NCBI RefSeq assembly: GCF_002286965.1
Contig: NZ_NSKD01000003.1
Location: 248,001 to 312,000, forward strand
Length of the DNA stretch: 64,000 nt
Source: Halovibrio salipaludis
GTDB lineage: Bacteria; Pseudomonadota; Gammaproteobacteria; Pseudomonadales; Oleiphilaceae
Reading direction: 5' to 3'
Shown: piece by piece, positions 1 to 7,849 of the stretch
Layout: each line of letters opens with the position of its first letter
Numbering within the stretch: position 1 is the stretch's first letter
Program-made: the position numbers and the translations under genes
Notes under the pieces: model-generated
Database searches by the model: none
Told to the model about the DNA's origin: nothing
What the model saw: the letters and a program-made list of their open reading frames with translations, nothing else

Positions 1-1124
1 GTCTTGCCGCTGATCGGCGTCGCCTTGAAGCCCCAGGTTCCCCAGCCGGCATCCAGATAGAACCCGGACAGCGGCGTGGTCCCCATAATCGGCGCGAAGT
101 CGGGGGTGAGATCGCTCATGCCGGCCCACTGGCGAACAACCCTAAGACGGGCGGTGAACGGCATGAGGTCAACGATGTTATCCGCCAGCCCTTCCACGAA
201 ATCGAATGTGGAACGCGTCGAATGGAGCACGAAGGGATCCACCGCCGACCCCATGACCAGCTCGCCCCGCGAGCTCTGGCTGAGGTACAGATGCAGGCTG
301 CCGGAGACCACGATGGTGTTGAGGAATGGCTTGACCGGCTCGGTGACGCACGCCTGGAGCGGGAAGATCTCGATCGGTGTGGGCAGGCCCACCATGTCGG
401 TAATGGTGGGAGTCGACCCGGCCACCATCGAGATCACCGAGTCACATTCAATCGTGCCCCGGTCCGTGGTCACGCCCCGAACACGGCCCCCGTACTGCTG
501 TATGCCGGTGACCCGCGTCTTCTGGTGCAGCTCCACGCCCCGGGCAGCCGCGGCCCGCCCGTATCCCCAGGCAACGGCGTCGTGTCGTGCCACGGCGCCC
601 GGCGCGTGGTAGAGAGCGCCCATCACCGGGCGTGATCCACCACAGTCAGGGTCCAGTCCCGGAACGGCCTCGGCCACCTGGTCCCTGTCCACCATCCAGC
701 TCTCCACGCCCTGATGCCGGTTCACTTCGGCCCGCCAGCGCATGGTGCGCATGGCGTCATCGGAATGTGCCAGGGTGTAATGGCCGCGCGTTGAGTAGAA
801 CAGATTGATGTCCAGATCCTCGGAAAGATCCTGGAACAAACGCAGGCTGGCATCGTAGAAGCGGACACCCTCGGGCGTCAGGTAATTGGAACGCACGATG
901 GTCGTGTTCCGCCCTGTATTACCACCGCCCAGATACCCCTGCTCAAGAACAGCGACATTGCGGATGCCATGATCCCGCGCCAGGTAGTAGGCACAGGCCA
1001 GGCCGTGGCCGCCGCCGCCGATGATGACCACATCGTATCGGGACTTGAGTTCGCCGGGCTGAGGGAAGAACCGTGGTTCATCGTCCGTTCCTTTCAGTCC
1101 CAGTTTCAGCAGATGCAATGACAT
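1..1124 (-). CDS. FAD-dependent oxidoreductase, N-methylglutamate dehydrogenase MgdA / sarcosine oxidase beta type (partial)
   Basis: The reading frame runs from an ATG at 1124 off the left edge without a stop, so only the first ~374 residues are present. An AGGTG sits 5 nt upstream of the ATG. The N-terminus has the dinucleotide-binding glycine cluster (VVIIGGGGHGLA) followed by RNTTIVRSNY, the block typical of heterotetrameric sarcosine oxidase beta subunits and of the related MgdA. Near the edge are LTPDFAPIMG and GWGTWGFKATP, the FAD C-terminal region. It starts 8 bp after purU, so the two are cotranscribed. Family membership is clear. Choosing MgdA (methylamine pathway) over SoxB (betaine pathway) is inference from the tmm/tdm/dmm genes nearby; the remaining subunits would lie beyond the left edge. 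Confidence 0.85.
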   Translation of the reverse strand, partial: MSLHLLKLGLKGTDDEPRFFPQPGELKSRYDVVIIGGGGHGLACAYYLARDHGIRNVAVLEQGYLGGGNTGRNTTIVRSNYLTPEGVRFYDASLRLFQDLSEDLDINLFYSTRGHYTLAHSDDAMRTMRWRAEVNRHQGVESWMVDRDQVAEAVPGLDPDCGGSRPVMGALYHAPGAVARHDAVAWGYGRAAAARGVELHQKTRVTGIQQYGGRVRGVTTDRGTIECDSVISMVAGSTPTITDMVGLPTPIEIFPLQACVTEPVKPFLNTIVVSGSLHLYLSQSSRGELVMGSAVDPFVLHSTRSTFDFVEGLADNIVDLMPFTARLRVVRQWAGMSDLTPDFAPIMGTTPLSGFYLDAGWGTWGFKATPISGK

Positions 1125-1131
1125 AGCACAC

Positions 1132-1986
1132 CTATTGGAAAATAACGGTCTTGTTGCCGTGGATAAGGACCCGATCCTGGAGCTGATAACGCAGTGCCCG
1201 GGCCAATACGGTCTTCTCCACATCCCGGCCGAGCTGGACCATGTCCGCGACCGTGTTGTGGTGATTGACCCTCACGACGTCCTGCTCGATGATCGGGCCG
1301 GCATCGAGATCCGGGGTAGCGAAATGGCTGGTGGCCCCGATGAGTTTCACCCCTCGCTCAGCTGCCTGCCGGTAGGGGTTAGCACCGGCGAAGGAAGGCA
1401 GAAAACTGTGATGGATGTTGATGATCTGCCCCCTATAGCGCTCGCACAGGAAAGGCGGCAGGATCTGCATGTATCGAGCAAGGACAATCGTGTCCGCGTC
1501 CATGCGCTGGAATAGGCTGTCCAGGGTTTCAAAGGCCGCTTCCCGGTTTTCCGGATCCACCGGCAGATGGATGAACTCAATCCCGTGCCATTCCACGAAA
1601 TCGCGAAGATCCGGGTGGTTGGAGACAACGCAGGGAATATCAAAGGCCATGTCGCCGCTGCGCCACCGGTACAGCAGGTCCGAAAGGCAGTGGGACTCGC
1701 GGCTGGCCATAATGATCACGCGCTGACGCCTTTCGGAATCGGTAACGCGCCACTGCATGGAAAACCGGCGGGCGATGGGAGACAGAACTTCCCGGAAGCC
1801 GTCACCGTCGAATGGCAGACTGTCGGCACTGACCTCGTAACGCATGAAGAACCAGCCGTGATCCGGATCCGCGAACTGATGGGCCTCCGTGATCCATCCG
1901 CCATGCCGGGCGACGGCATCCGTTATGGCGGCCACGATTCCCAGGTCATCGGGACAGGACAGTATGAGGCGGTAGCTGCGATTCAT
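1132..1986 (-). CDS. purU: formyltetrahydrofolate deformylase PurU
   Basis: The 284-aa protein hydrolyses 10-formyl-THF to formate and THF in the cytosol. Residues ~1-85 form an ACT-like domain (LSCPDDLGIVAAITDAVA). Residues ~90-284 form a formyltransferase fold with the diagnostic run INIHHSFLPSFAGANPY and a later GATSHFATPDLDAGPII carrying the catalytic His and Asp region. Length is normal for PurU. It is the first gene of the purU-oxidoreductase unit and sits behind a sigma-54 element at 2031-2046. In C1-releasing pathways such as methylated-amine or sarcosine oxidation, PurU recycles the THF loaded with formaldehyde-derived carbon, which fits the nearby demethylase genes. Confidence 0.95.
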   Translation of the reverse strand: MNRSYRLILSCPDDLGIVAAITDAVARHGGWITEAHQFADPDHGWFFMRYEVSADSLPFDGDGFREVLSPIARRFSMQWRVTDSERRQRVIIMASRESHCLSDLLYRWRSGDMAFDIPCVVSNHPDLRDFVEWHGIEFIHLPVDPENREAAFETLDSLFQRMDADTIVLARYMQILPPFLCERYRGQIINIHHSFLPSFAGANPYRQAAERGVKLIGATSHFATPDLDAGPIIEQDVVRVNHHNTVADMVQLGRDVEKTVLARALRYQLQDRVLIHGNKTVIFQ

Positions 1987-2030
1987 TGGATGATAGTTTC
2001 TCTGTGATCAACTTTGTTTCATTAAAGGAA

Positions 2031-2046
2031 TGCAATCCCCTTGCCA
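2031..2046 (-). promoter_or_regulatory. sigma-54 (-24/-12) promoter of purU operon
   Basis: Read on the minus strand this is TGGCAAGGGGATTGCA. It has the -24 GG and -12 GC exactly ten bases apart, matching TGGCAC-N5-TTGCA at nearly every conserved base. It lies 45 bp before the purU ATG, leaving a short leader. A sequence of the same layout precedes the dmm operon. An activator-type palindrome lies about 100 bp upstream (2143-2159). Confidence 0.75.
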
Positions 2047-2142
2047 ACTCAAACCGTCGCCACACCGCCCTTCAGAGAAATAGAAAAATCTTTTTATTCA
2101 GAGTCCTATAGAACAAAGAAGGAAACCGACCTCATCGCCTCC

Positions 2143-2159
2143 TGCACTTTCTTTGTGCG
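2143..2159. promoter_or_regulatory. candidate NtrC-type enhancer site
   Basis: The 17-bp element TGCACTTTCTTTGTGCG fits the NtrC consensus TGCAC(C/T)-N5-(A/G)GTGCA except at two positions. It is centred about 105 bp upstream of the sigma-54 -24 element of purU, a normal distance for an enhancer-binding protein. Identification is by consensus only. Confidence 0.5.
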
Positions 2160-2220
2160 ACTCTTTTTTTACTGATCCAAAAAAGCGCGTCCCCCTTCAC
2201 CCTTCCGGCGGTATACAGAA

Positions 2221-2242
2221 ACAGTCCGGCGTTCCGGACTGT
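2221..2242. other. perfect 9-bp hairpin between amt and purU units
   Basis: ACAGTCCGG and CCGGACTGT flank a 4-base loop. There is no T-tract on either side strong enough for a standard intrinsic terminator. It lies in the 450-bp gap between the amt operon terminator and the purU promoter, where no gene is visible. It could be an RNA structure at the end of the amt transcript or a protein-binding site. Confidence 0.45.
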
Positions 2243-2330
2243 AATCGGGTAGAAGCAAACAGTTGCCTGAAAGAAATGCGGGCGGGTCTTCACGTGCAGC
2301 AAGCGGTGTTGTTCAGAGGGCGTATCCACC

Positions 2331-2366
2331 TATAAAAATAAAAAAAGCCCTGGGAACTCCAGGGCT
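2331..2366 (-). terminator. intrinsic terminator of the amt operon
   Basis: On the minus strand an 8-bp stem (AGCCCTGG/CCAGGGCT, 5-base loop) is followed directly by a run of seven T and further T-rich sequence. It lies about 75 bp after the stop of the small membrane protein gene, so it closes the amt transcript. Confidence 0.85.
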
Positions 2367-2439
2367 TCGAGTGCCCCGGGAAGTCTGTGCCGCTCAACAT
2401 GCACAAAGCCTCCCGGAGGGGGTCCATGGTCCTGCGGGG

Positions 2440-2649
2440 TCAAATGTTGGCGCCCCGCAGGCCTCCTTCCTTGACCAGGTCCGGATCCAGGGACCGGAAC
2501 GTCTGGTTCTCCTGAATGATCATCCGTCCGAGAACGCCCAGACCGACACCAATGGCACCCAGCAGGAACAGCCACATTCCAGCTGATCCGGGCCCGAAGG
2601 TGAATACGGCACTGGCACCTTCCCACGCAGCAAATGTACTCGGATCCAT
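2440..2649 (-). CDS. small single-span membrane protein downstream of amt
   Basis: This 69-aa protein starts behind a strong AAGGAG at 7-nt spacing. It has one hydrophobic segment at about residues 22-42 (AGMWLFLLGAIGVGLGVLGRM) and a polar, charged C-terminal tail ending GGLRGANI. It follows amt by 71 bp and is closed by a strong terminator, so it is probably translated from the amt mRNA. I do not recognise a family. A role as an accessory or partner of the channel is only inferred from position. Confidence 0.75.
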   Translation of the reverse strand: MDPSTFAAWEGASAVFTFGPGSAGMWLFLLGAIGVGLGVLGRMIIQENQTFRSLDPDLVKEGGLRGANI

Positions 2650-2720
2650 AGTTCAACTCCTTCTTTCACAGGTTGATACGAAGGGTCGCCGATTAGGGCG
2701 ACCCTGAAGCATCCTCCAGC

Positions 2721-4022
2721 TCACTGATTCGCACGGGCTGGTATGGAGGATTCCGGATAGGCCACGGACGGAACTTCCACTGCGTCCAGGCCAAGCGTCT
2801 CGACTTCTTCGGGGACCCTGAGGATTCCCATGGATTTCATCGCCAGAGAAATTCCATATCCCGGAACAAAGCCCAACGCCATCATTACCGCAGCACCGAT
2901 CACCTGCCCCATAAAGGTAACGTCGGGCAGGTCTCCCACATTCGGGTAACCATGCAGGAAGATCCCGGATGCGATCAGGCTCCAGACACCAGCGAAACCG
3001 TGAACCGAGACCGCGCCCACGGCATCGTCAATACCGGCTTTTTCAAGCAGCCGACCGCCAATCGGTGCAATGCAACCGCCCACAAAGGCGACCAGGAAGG
3101 CAACCGGCGGGTAATAGACATCCAGACCGGCCGCTGCGGAAATGATCCCAGCCAGCGCACCGGACATCATCCAGAAGGGTTCGCGACTGATCGCGTAGGC
3201 ACCGATAACACCACCGGCAAAGCCCATAAGCGTATTGAACCCGAAGGCGGACAGATTGGAGGGATTGCCGTAGATGGTGGTCCAGTCGCCGCCAACGTTG
3301 TAGATGATGCAGCCCCCAAGGAAGCCGAAGAAACCGACGATGATCAACATCAGGCCGATCAACGCCATGGGCAGGTTATGAGGGCGGATATCGTGGATCT
3401 CACCGTTGGGCCCGTATTTGCCCACACGGGCTCCAAGGTTGATCAGAACACCCAGCGCGAAGAAGCCGGCCACGGTGTGAACGACGCCAGCGGCCCCGAT
3501 GTCGTGATAGCCCAGCTCTGTCAGCATCCAACCGTCCGGATGCCAGCCCCAGGCACCGCCCAGAATCCAGACGCCGGCCCCGAGCACGCACGCCAGGATC
3601 ACGTAGGCGCTCAGCCGGATCCGTTCGATCAGCGCCCCGGAGAGGATCGAGGCGGTCGTGGCACCAAACAGTGTGAAGGCAGCCCAGAAGATACCGGTGC
3701 CCTTATCGGAGAGATTCGGCCCCATGCTCGAACTCCAAGGGGCAGCGGCCGAAGCACCTTCAGTAATCGTAAAACCACCAGGGAAGGCGTTGTAGATCCA
3801 CCACCCTACAAAATAAAAAGCAGGGATCAGGTAGGCCAGCGCCAGTATATTCTTGACGCCCGCCGTCAACGAGTTCTTAACCCGGGATGCCCCCATTTCA
3901 TAGGCAAGAAAGCCGGCGTGAATAAGAACCATGATGGCGGTACACCACCAGTAATACATCTCCATCTCGATGGCGCTTAAAAGCTCCACCGTCGATTGCA
4001 GTTGGCTCAATTGCTCTTCCAT
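2721..4022 (-). CDS. amt: ammonium/methylammonium transporter, Amt family
   Basis: The protein is an 11-TM-type ammonium channel of 433 aa. The two conserved pore histidines are visible in GVVHTVAGF and VSVHGFAG, and the family's WGWHPDGW and AISREPFW loops are present. I take the ATG at 4022 behind GGGAGTGAGG rather than an upstream in-frame GTG at 4031. No glnK gene accompanies it. It begins with MEEQLSQLQS and lacks an obvious cleavable signal. A sigma-54 element at 4096-4111 precedes it. Amt genes are commonly found in methylamine clusters, where they may import methylammonium as well as ammonium; substrate choice cannot be read from sequence. Confidence 0.93.
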   Translation of the reverse strand: MEEQLSQLQSTVELLSAIEMEMYYWWCTAIMVLIHAGFLAYEMGASRVKNSLTAGVKNILALAYLIPAFYFVGWWIYNAFPGGFTITEGASAAAPWSSSMGPNLSDKGTGIFWAAFTLFGATTASILSGALIERIRLSAYVILACVLGAGVWILGGAWGWHPDGWMLTELGYHDIGAAGVVHTVAGFFALGVLINLGARVGKYGPNGEIHDIRPHNLPMALIGLMLIIVGFFGFLGGCIIYNVGGDWTTIYGNPSNLSAFGFNTLMGFAGGVIGAYAISREPFWMMSGALAGIISAAAGLDVYYPPVAFLVAFVGGCIAPIGGRLLEKAGIDDAVGAVSVHGFAGVWSLIASGIFLHGYPNVGDLPDVTFMGQVIGAAVMMALGFVPGYGISLAMKSMGILRVPEEVETLGLDAVEVPSVAYPESSIPARANQ

Positions 4023-4095
4023 CAGCCTCACTCCCGCAGTTGACAGTTACTTCATTTACTACAAAGAAACTATGTTTCTTCACCGTTATAAAGCA

Positions 4096-4111
4096 TGCAA
4101 GCTGCAGGCCA
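4096..4111 (-). promoter_or_regulatory. sigma-54 (-24/-12) promoter of amt
   Basis: Read on the minus strand this is TGGCCTGCAGCTTGCA. GG and GC are ten bases apart, the -12 box TTGCA is perfect and the -24 box is TGGC. It sits about 74 bp before the amt ATG. A convincing NtrC palindrome was not seen in the 200 bp upstream. Amt genes are classic nitrogen-regulated sigma-54 targets. Confidence 0.65.
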
Positions 4112-4220
4112 CTCAGAGCCAGAAGGAAGTCAGGGTTTGATTAATTAACCGGAATATCAATGCGTTGCAGAAAATAAATACGGGGATCCAAGGGAATGCT
4201 GGAGGGATTTATCCTTCAGT

Positions 4221-4252
4221 CATGCCCCAATGACGGGCGTTTTTGGGGCATG
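4221..4252. repeat. 9-bp inverted repeat after the DMT exporter gene
   Basis: CATGCCCCA and TGGGGCATG are separated by 14 bases, between the end of the EamA gene and the amt promoter. No T-tract follows on either strand. It could form a stem in the 3' region of the exporter mRNA or be an operator. Confidence 0.4.
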
Positions 4253-4323
4253 AACCATTCAGGACAGTGCACAGGGCTGACCAGGTAAAGCACACGCAAC
4301 TGCCACCCCAGCTCTGCGCACGT

Positions 4324-5232
4324 TCAGGGACGGATTTCCACAGCTGCATGGACCTTTGCTTCACGGGGCCAGGTTTCGATAACGGCCGCTGTCACCACCA
4401 TGACAGCGCCCAGAGCCATCCAGCCTCCCAGATGTTCCCCCGCAACCAGCACTGCTGAAACCATACCCACGACCACTTCACCCATGAGAAGAATCCCCAC
4501 ACGTGCCGGCTCCATCCGCTGCGTGCTCCAGAGAAAGGCCGTGAGCGCCAATGCCCACCAGAGCCCACCCAGAAACAGGGACCAGACTACAACTCCGGCC
4601 AGATCACGAGTACTCACAGCGGGTACGATCATCCCATCCAGACATATGGCCAAAAGAAGTGCGGTGGCAAGCCCCCCAAGGCAGAACACGAAATTGCACT
4701 CCACCGCGTTCAGCCCCGGCTGGGTCCGGATTCCGGTCGATGAGATCGCCCAGAGAAGACCGGATATCAATGCCATCCAGTCACCAATCCCACTGGGTAA
4801 GGGTACGCCTCCATTGGATGGTCCCATGACCAGCGCAATCCCAAGGAATCCCAGCGCAATGGCAGCCACACGCCATGGCGTGATCGGCCATCCGAACCAG
4901 AGCCGGCCAATAAGGGTGCTCCAGATCGGTGTGAGGTAAAAAAGCAGGATGACAACCGCTACCTGTCCGTAAAGCAGCGCGTTTGAGTACAGGACAAACG
5001 CGCCACCTCCCGCCCCGGTGACCATCAGTGTACCAAGCCCCACTGACCGGATCCGCCTTAGCGAGACAATAACCCAGGGCGCGAGCAACACAAACGCAAA
5101 GAACAGCGCGCAGGCGGTTGACCAGGAACCAAGGGGCGCGGCTTCATTGATCTGGCGCAGCGGAAACCAATAAGTGCCCCACAGACAGCCCACCAGAACA
5201 ACAACGACACTCCCCAGTCGGTCCTCCTTCAT
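4324..5232 (-). CDS. EamA/DMT-family transporter
   Basis: This 302-aa inner-membrane protein has about ten hydrophobic segments in two repeats (first: SVVVVLVGCLWGTYWFPL; second begins near IGDWMALISGLLWAIS), the pattern of drug/metabolite exporters. The ATG at 5232 has no clear ribosome site upstream, while the codons after it read AAGGAGGAC, so a later non-ATG start cannot be excluded. It is the same strand as tdm upstream and amt downstream but separated from each by 200-300 bp. The substrate is unknown; export of an amine or amino-acid intermediate would fit the neighbourhood but is speculation. Confidence 0.85.
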   Translation of the reverse strand: MKEDRLGSVVVVLVGCLWGTYWFPLRQINEAAPLGSWSTACALFFAFVLLAPWVIVSLRRIRSVGLGTLMVTGAGGGAFVLYSNALLYGQVAVVILLFYLTPIWSTLIGRLWFGWPITPWRVAAIALGFLGIALVMGPSNGGVPLPSGIGDWMALISGLLWAISSTGIRTQPGLNAVECNFVFCLGGLATALLLAICLDGMIVPAVSTRDLAGVVVWSLFLGGLWWALALTAFLWSTQRMEPARVGILLMGEVVVGMVSAVLVAGEHLGGWMALGAVMVVTAAVIETWPREAKVHAAVEIRP

Positions 5233-5443
5233 GAGCGTTCATACCGGGTGGAGTTCATGCGGAGCTCAAACAATACCGAAACAACGGCTTTCCGCACGAT
5301 GGGCACGCTCCAGCTCCATCGCGATGCGTAGGGAATCAAAAGCATGACCTGTTCCTTTATGGATTCATGGCGAACTGGTAGCCAATAGCAGACGGGATAA
5401 TGCTAATACGGTGCCAGTCTGGATAGCCTTCCCACTTGGCCTC

Positions 5444-7810
5444 TCAGGAACGCATCCGTTCCCTTCCGGGATCAAAATGGGGCACGGAAACCACCTGTGC
5501 CGAAAGCCGCTTCTGAAGCCCATCGAGCTTCCCTACGGCCACTTCGGTGCCCGGGCCAGCATACTCCGGAGAGAGCCGACAGAGCGCGATACTGCGACCG
5601 AGCACTGGTGACCGCACAGCACTGGTCACAACCCCCACCTGATGGCGACCTACGAATACACCCTCTCCGTGGGCCGCGGTCTCCTCGTTATTGATCTCAA
5701 GACCCACAAGATGTCGATGGGGGCTGGTCTGCCGACGCATCAATGCGTCGCGGCCGATGAAGGCATCCTCCTTTGACCGCAGCGGCACGGTGAAACCGAT
5801 GCCAGCCTCAAACGGATCCGTACTGTCGTCAAACTCGTGCCCCGCCGCGGCCAGCCCGGCCTCGATGCGCAACATATCGAGCGCCTCCAGTCCCATGGGT
5901 GTCAGCCCCTGGTCCGCGCCGGCGCTCTGGAGCTCATCCCACAACATGACGGCATCATCCGGATGGCAGAACACCTCAAAACCCAGCTCGCCCGTATACC
6001 CTGTACGCGAGACGATAAGGGGCGGCCCATCCTCGTGATGAAGCCTCGCAATCGAAAAGCGGAAGAGCTTGAGCTCATCCACGGTGGGCTGATCCGGACG
6101 GGTCCAGACAATACGCCGCAGGATCGCCCGGCTGTTCGGCCCCTGGACGGCTACGTTGTGGAGCTGGTCGGTCGCGGACTTGATAACCACCCTGTAACCA
6201 CCGGCCTCTGCCTGCTCACGCAGCCAGTCACCGGCGTAGTCAGTGCCGCAGACCCAGCGGAAGTTATCCCGTCCCAGTCTGAAAAGGGTTCCGTCGTCCA
6301 TCATGCCGCCATCGTGATGGCACAGGGGTGAGTAACTGACCTGGCCCACCGCGATACGGCGGACATCACGTGGAAGGCAGTACTGCAGCAGTGACTCAGC
6401 GTCCGGCCCCATTACCTCGAACTTGCGCAGCGCGGAGAGGTCAATGACAGCCGCTTTCTCCCGGCATGCCCAATACTCATCAATCGCGCCATGCTGGGGA
6501 TAGTCCGTGGGCAGCCAGAAACCGTGGTATTCCGTGAAATTGCGTGTAAGCGCGGACGTGCGCGGGTAAAAACCGGTTTCCCGGGTCATTTCCACCTCCG
6601 AATCAGGTCGCTGACGGAACCCAATTGAACGCCGGGCATTCAGATCAGAGTCATAGACCCGGACGTGGATATCCGTTGGATTCCAGCCATTAGCCGGGTC
6701 AATATCGTCGGGGCAGGCCGAGGTCACACAGACCAGATCCGTAAGAGCGCGCAGCAATACATAATCGCCGGGGCGGGACCAGGGCTCGTCCAGAGTCAAC
6801 ACGTTGTGATCGTCGATCGCCGTGTTGTAGAAGAAGTTCATGGACATCCAGCCACGCCGGGCAGTGACACCATAGGGATCCAGTTCGGCGTTGAAGTTGT
6901 CCGTGCAGTTGCGATGCCCGAAATACCCCATTTCCTCATAGTATTTGGGGTTGCAGGCAAGGGCGAAGGCGTCGTGGCGGTTGCAGGTGTCCTGGACGAT
7001 CTGGACCAGGGGCTGGAAATCCACATCGTAGTACTTGGAGTGGAGCCCCGGGTGGGGGGATCCCTGCCCCATGAGGGTGCGGGTGGTGGTAACGTCCAGG
7101 CACCGCTCCACCCCCCGCTCGAGCTGGGACATCCGGAAAGCCTGGAAGTCCGAGCACTGGCGTCCTTCCACGTCGATGACCTGGATCCACTGGCCGCTCT
7201 TCACGGTATAGGCTCTGGCGGTAGCCCGCTCTACCCGCAGCTCCTCAAGCGGCTCGGCCAGTGGCTCAGGCAGACCTGGTTTCTCACGCTCCACCCGTTC
7301 AGGGCTCGCCCGCTCGACAAAGACAGTCAGGTCAGTGGGCGACGCCTGATCGTGGACCGAGCTGGCCCCATCCCCCGCGGCAACAACCACGCATACGCCA
7401 TCGGCCATGGCCATAAGGCGGGACTCCTGACCCGGACTGCTGCCTTCTGTAAACAGACGGATGGACCGGGCATCGGTCGGATCGAGCCCCCATCCCAGAA
7501 CCCGTTCCCGCAGCCGGGACTGTCGTGGACTCCGCGATGCAAGCAGAGAACGCAGGCCACCAGCCCAACCATTGGGCTCAAGCGCAAACAGGCCCGCATC
7601 CCCCCGCCCCCGGATAAAGCCAGTGACCTCAGCGACCTGGCTTCCCTCAACATCCACCACTGTGAGCCGGTCTCCACCGTATACGGGGAAAACAGTGGCA
7701 CCACCGCCGTTCACCGGATAGCGTTCCATCCCGCGCGGCAAAGTGGGCTCACCGGGGCTCTGGATGTACGGGTCCGGTTCAGTCCCATGTCTCCGTGCCA
7801 TCTGCTCCAT
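5444..7810 (-). CDS. tdm: trimethylamine N-oxide demethylase Tdm (DUF1989-GcvT fusion)
   Basis: Tdm splits TMAO into dimethylamine and formaldehyde, with THF as the formaldehyde acceptor. This 788-aa protein has the hallmark architecture. The N-terminal half (to ~residue 410) is a DUF1989 metal-binding domain with conserved cysteines (QDTCNRHDAF, NCTDNFN, LVCVTSACPDD). The C-terminal half (~415-780) is a glycine-cleavage T-protein fold with FEVMGPDAE, SRTGYTGELGFEVF and LDMLRIEAGLAAAGHEF. Start at ATG 7810 follows CAGGGGGTGGC; a second Met is three codons in. It follows tmm by 39 bp. Similar fusions occur in other demethylases, but the tmm and dmm genes next to it make TMAO the best substrate. 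Confidence 0.9.
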   Translation of the reverse strand: MEQMARRHGTEPDPYIQSPGEPTLPRGMERYPVNGGGATVFPVYGGDRLTVVDVEGSQVAEVTGFIRGRGDAGLFALEPNGWAGGLRSLLASRSPRQSRLRERVLGWGLDPTDARSIRLFTEGSSPGQESRLMAMADGVCVVVAAGDGASSVHDQASPTDLTVFVERASPERVEREKPGLPEPLAEPLEELRVERATARAYTVKSGQWIQVIDVEGRQCSDFQAFRMSQLERGVERCLDVTTTRTLMGQGSPHPGLHSKYYDVDFQPLVQIVQDTCNRHDAFALACNPKYYEEMGYFGHRNCTDNFNAELDPYGVTARRGWMSMNFFYNTAIDDHNVLTLDEPWSRPGDYVLLRALTDLVCVTSACPDDIDPANGWNPTDIHVRVYDSDLNARRSIGFRQRPDSEVEMTRETGFYPRTSALTRNFTEYHGFWLPTDYPQHGAIDEYWACREKAAVIDLSALRKFEVMGPDAESLLQYCLPRDVRRIAVGQVSYSPLCHHDGGMMDDGTLFRLGRDNFRWVCGTDYAGDWLREQAEAGGYRVVIKSATDQLHNVAVQGPNSRAILRRIVWTRPDQPTVDELKLFRFSIARLHHEDGPPLIVSRTGYTGELGFEVFCHPDDAVMLWDELQSAGADQGLTPMGLEALDMLRIEAGLAAAGHEFDDSTDPFEAGIGFTVPLRSKEDAFIGRDALMRRQTSPHRHLVGLEINNEETAAHGEGVFVGRHQVGVVTSAVRSPVLGRSIALCRLSPEYAGPGTEVAVGKLDGLQKRLSAQVVSVPHFDPGRERMRS

Positions 7811-7849
7811 GCCACCCCCTGACGAGTACTGTCTCCCACCCCGGGCCCG

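Noticed and set aside
76-808. Plus-strand open frames over the left-edge flavoprotein
   Set aside because: Arg/Pro/Ala-rich frames without ribosome sites or family content; the minus strand carries the continuous FAD oxidoreductase.
2952-3980. 342-aa plus-strand frame opposite amt
   Set aside because: Antisense shadow of a clear ammonium transporter; no family features.
5233-5443. Possible terminator or sigma-54 promoter between the EamA gene and tdm
   Set aside because: No stem with T-tract and no GG-N10-GC element with good boxes was found.
6665-7822. 385-aa plus-strand frame opposite tdm
   Set aside because: Shadow frame; the minus strand has the full Tdm architecture and a ribosome site.
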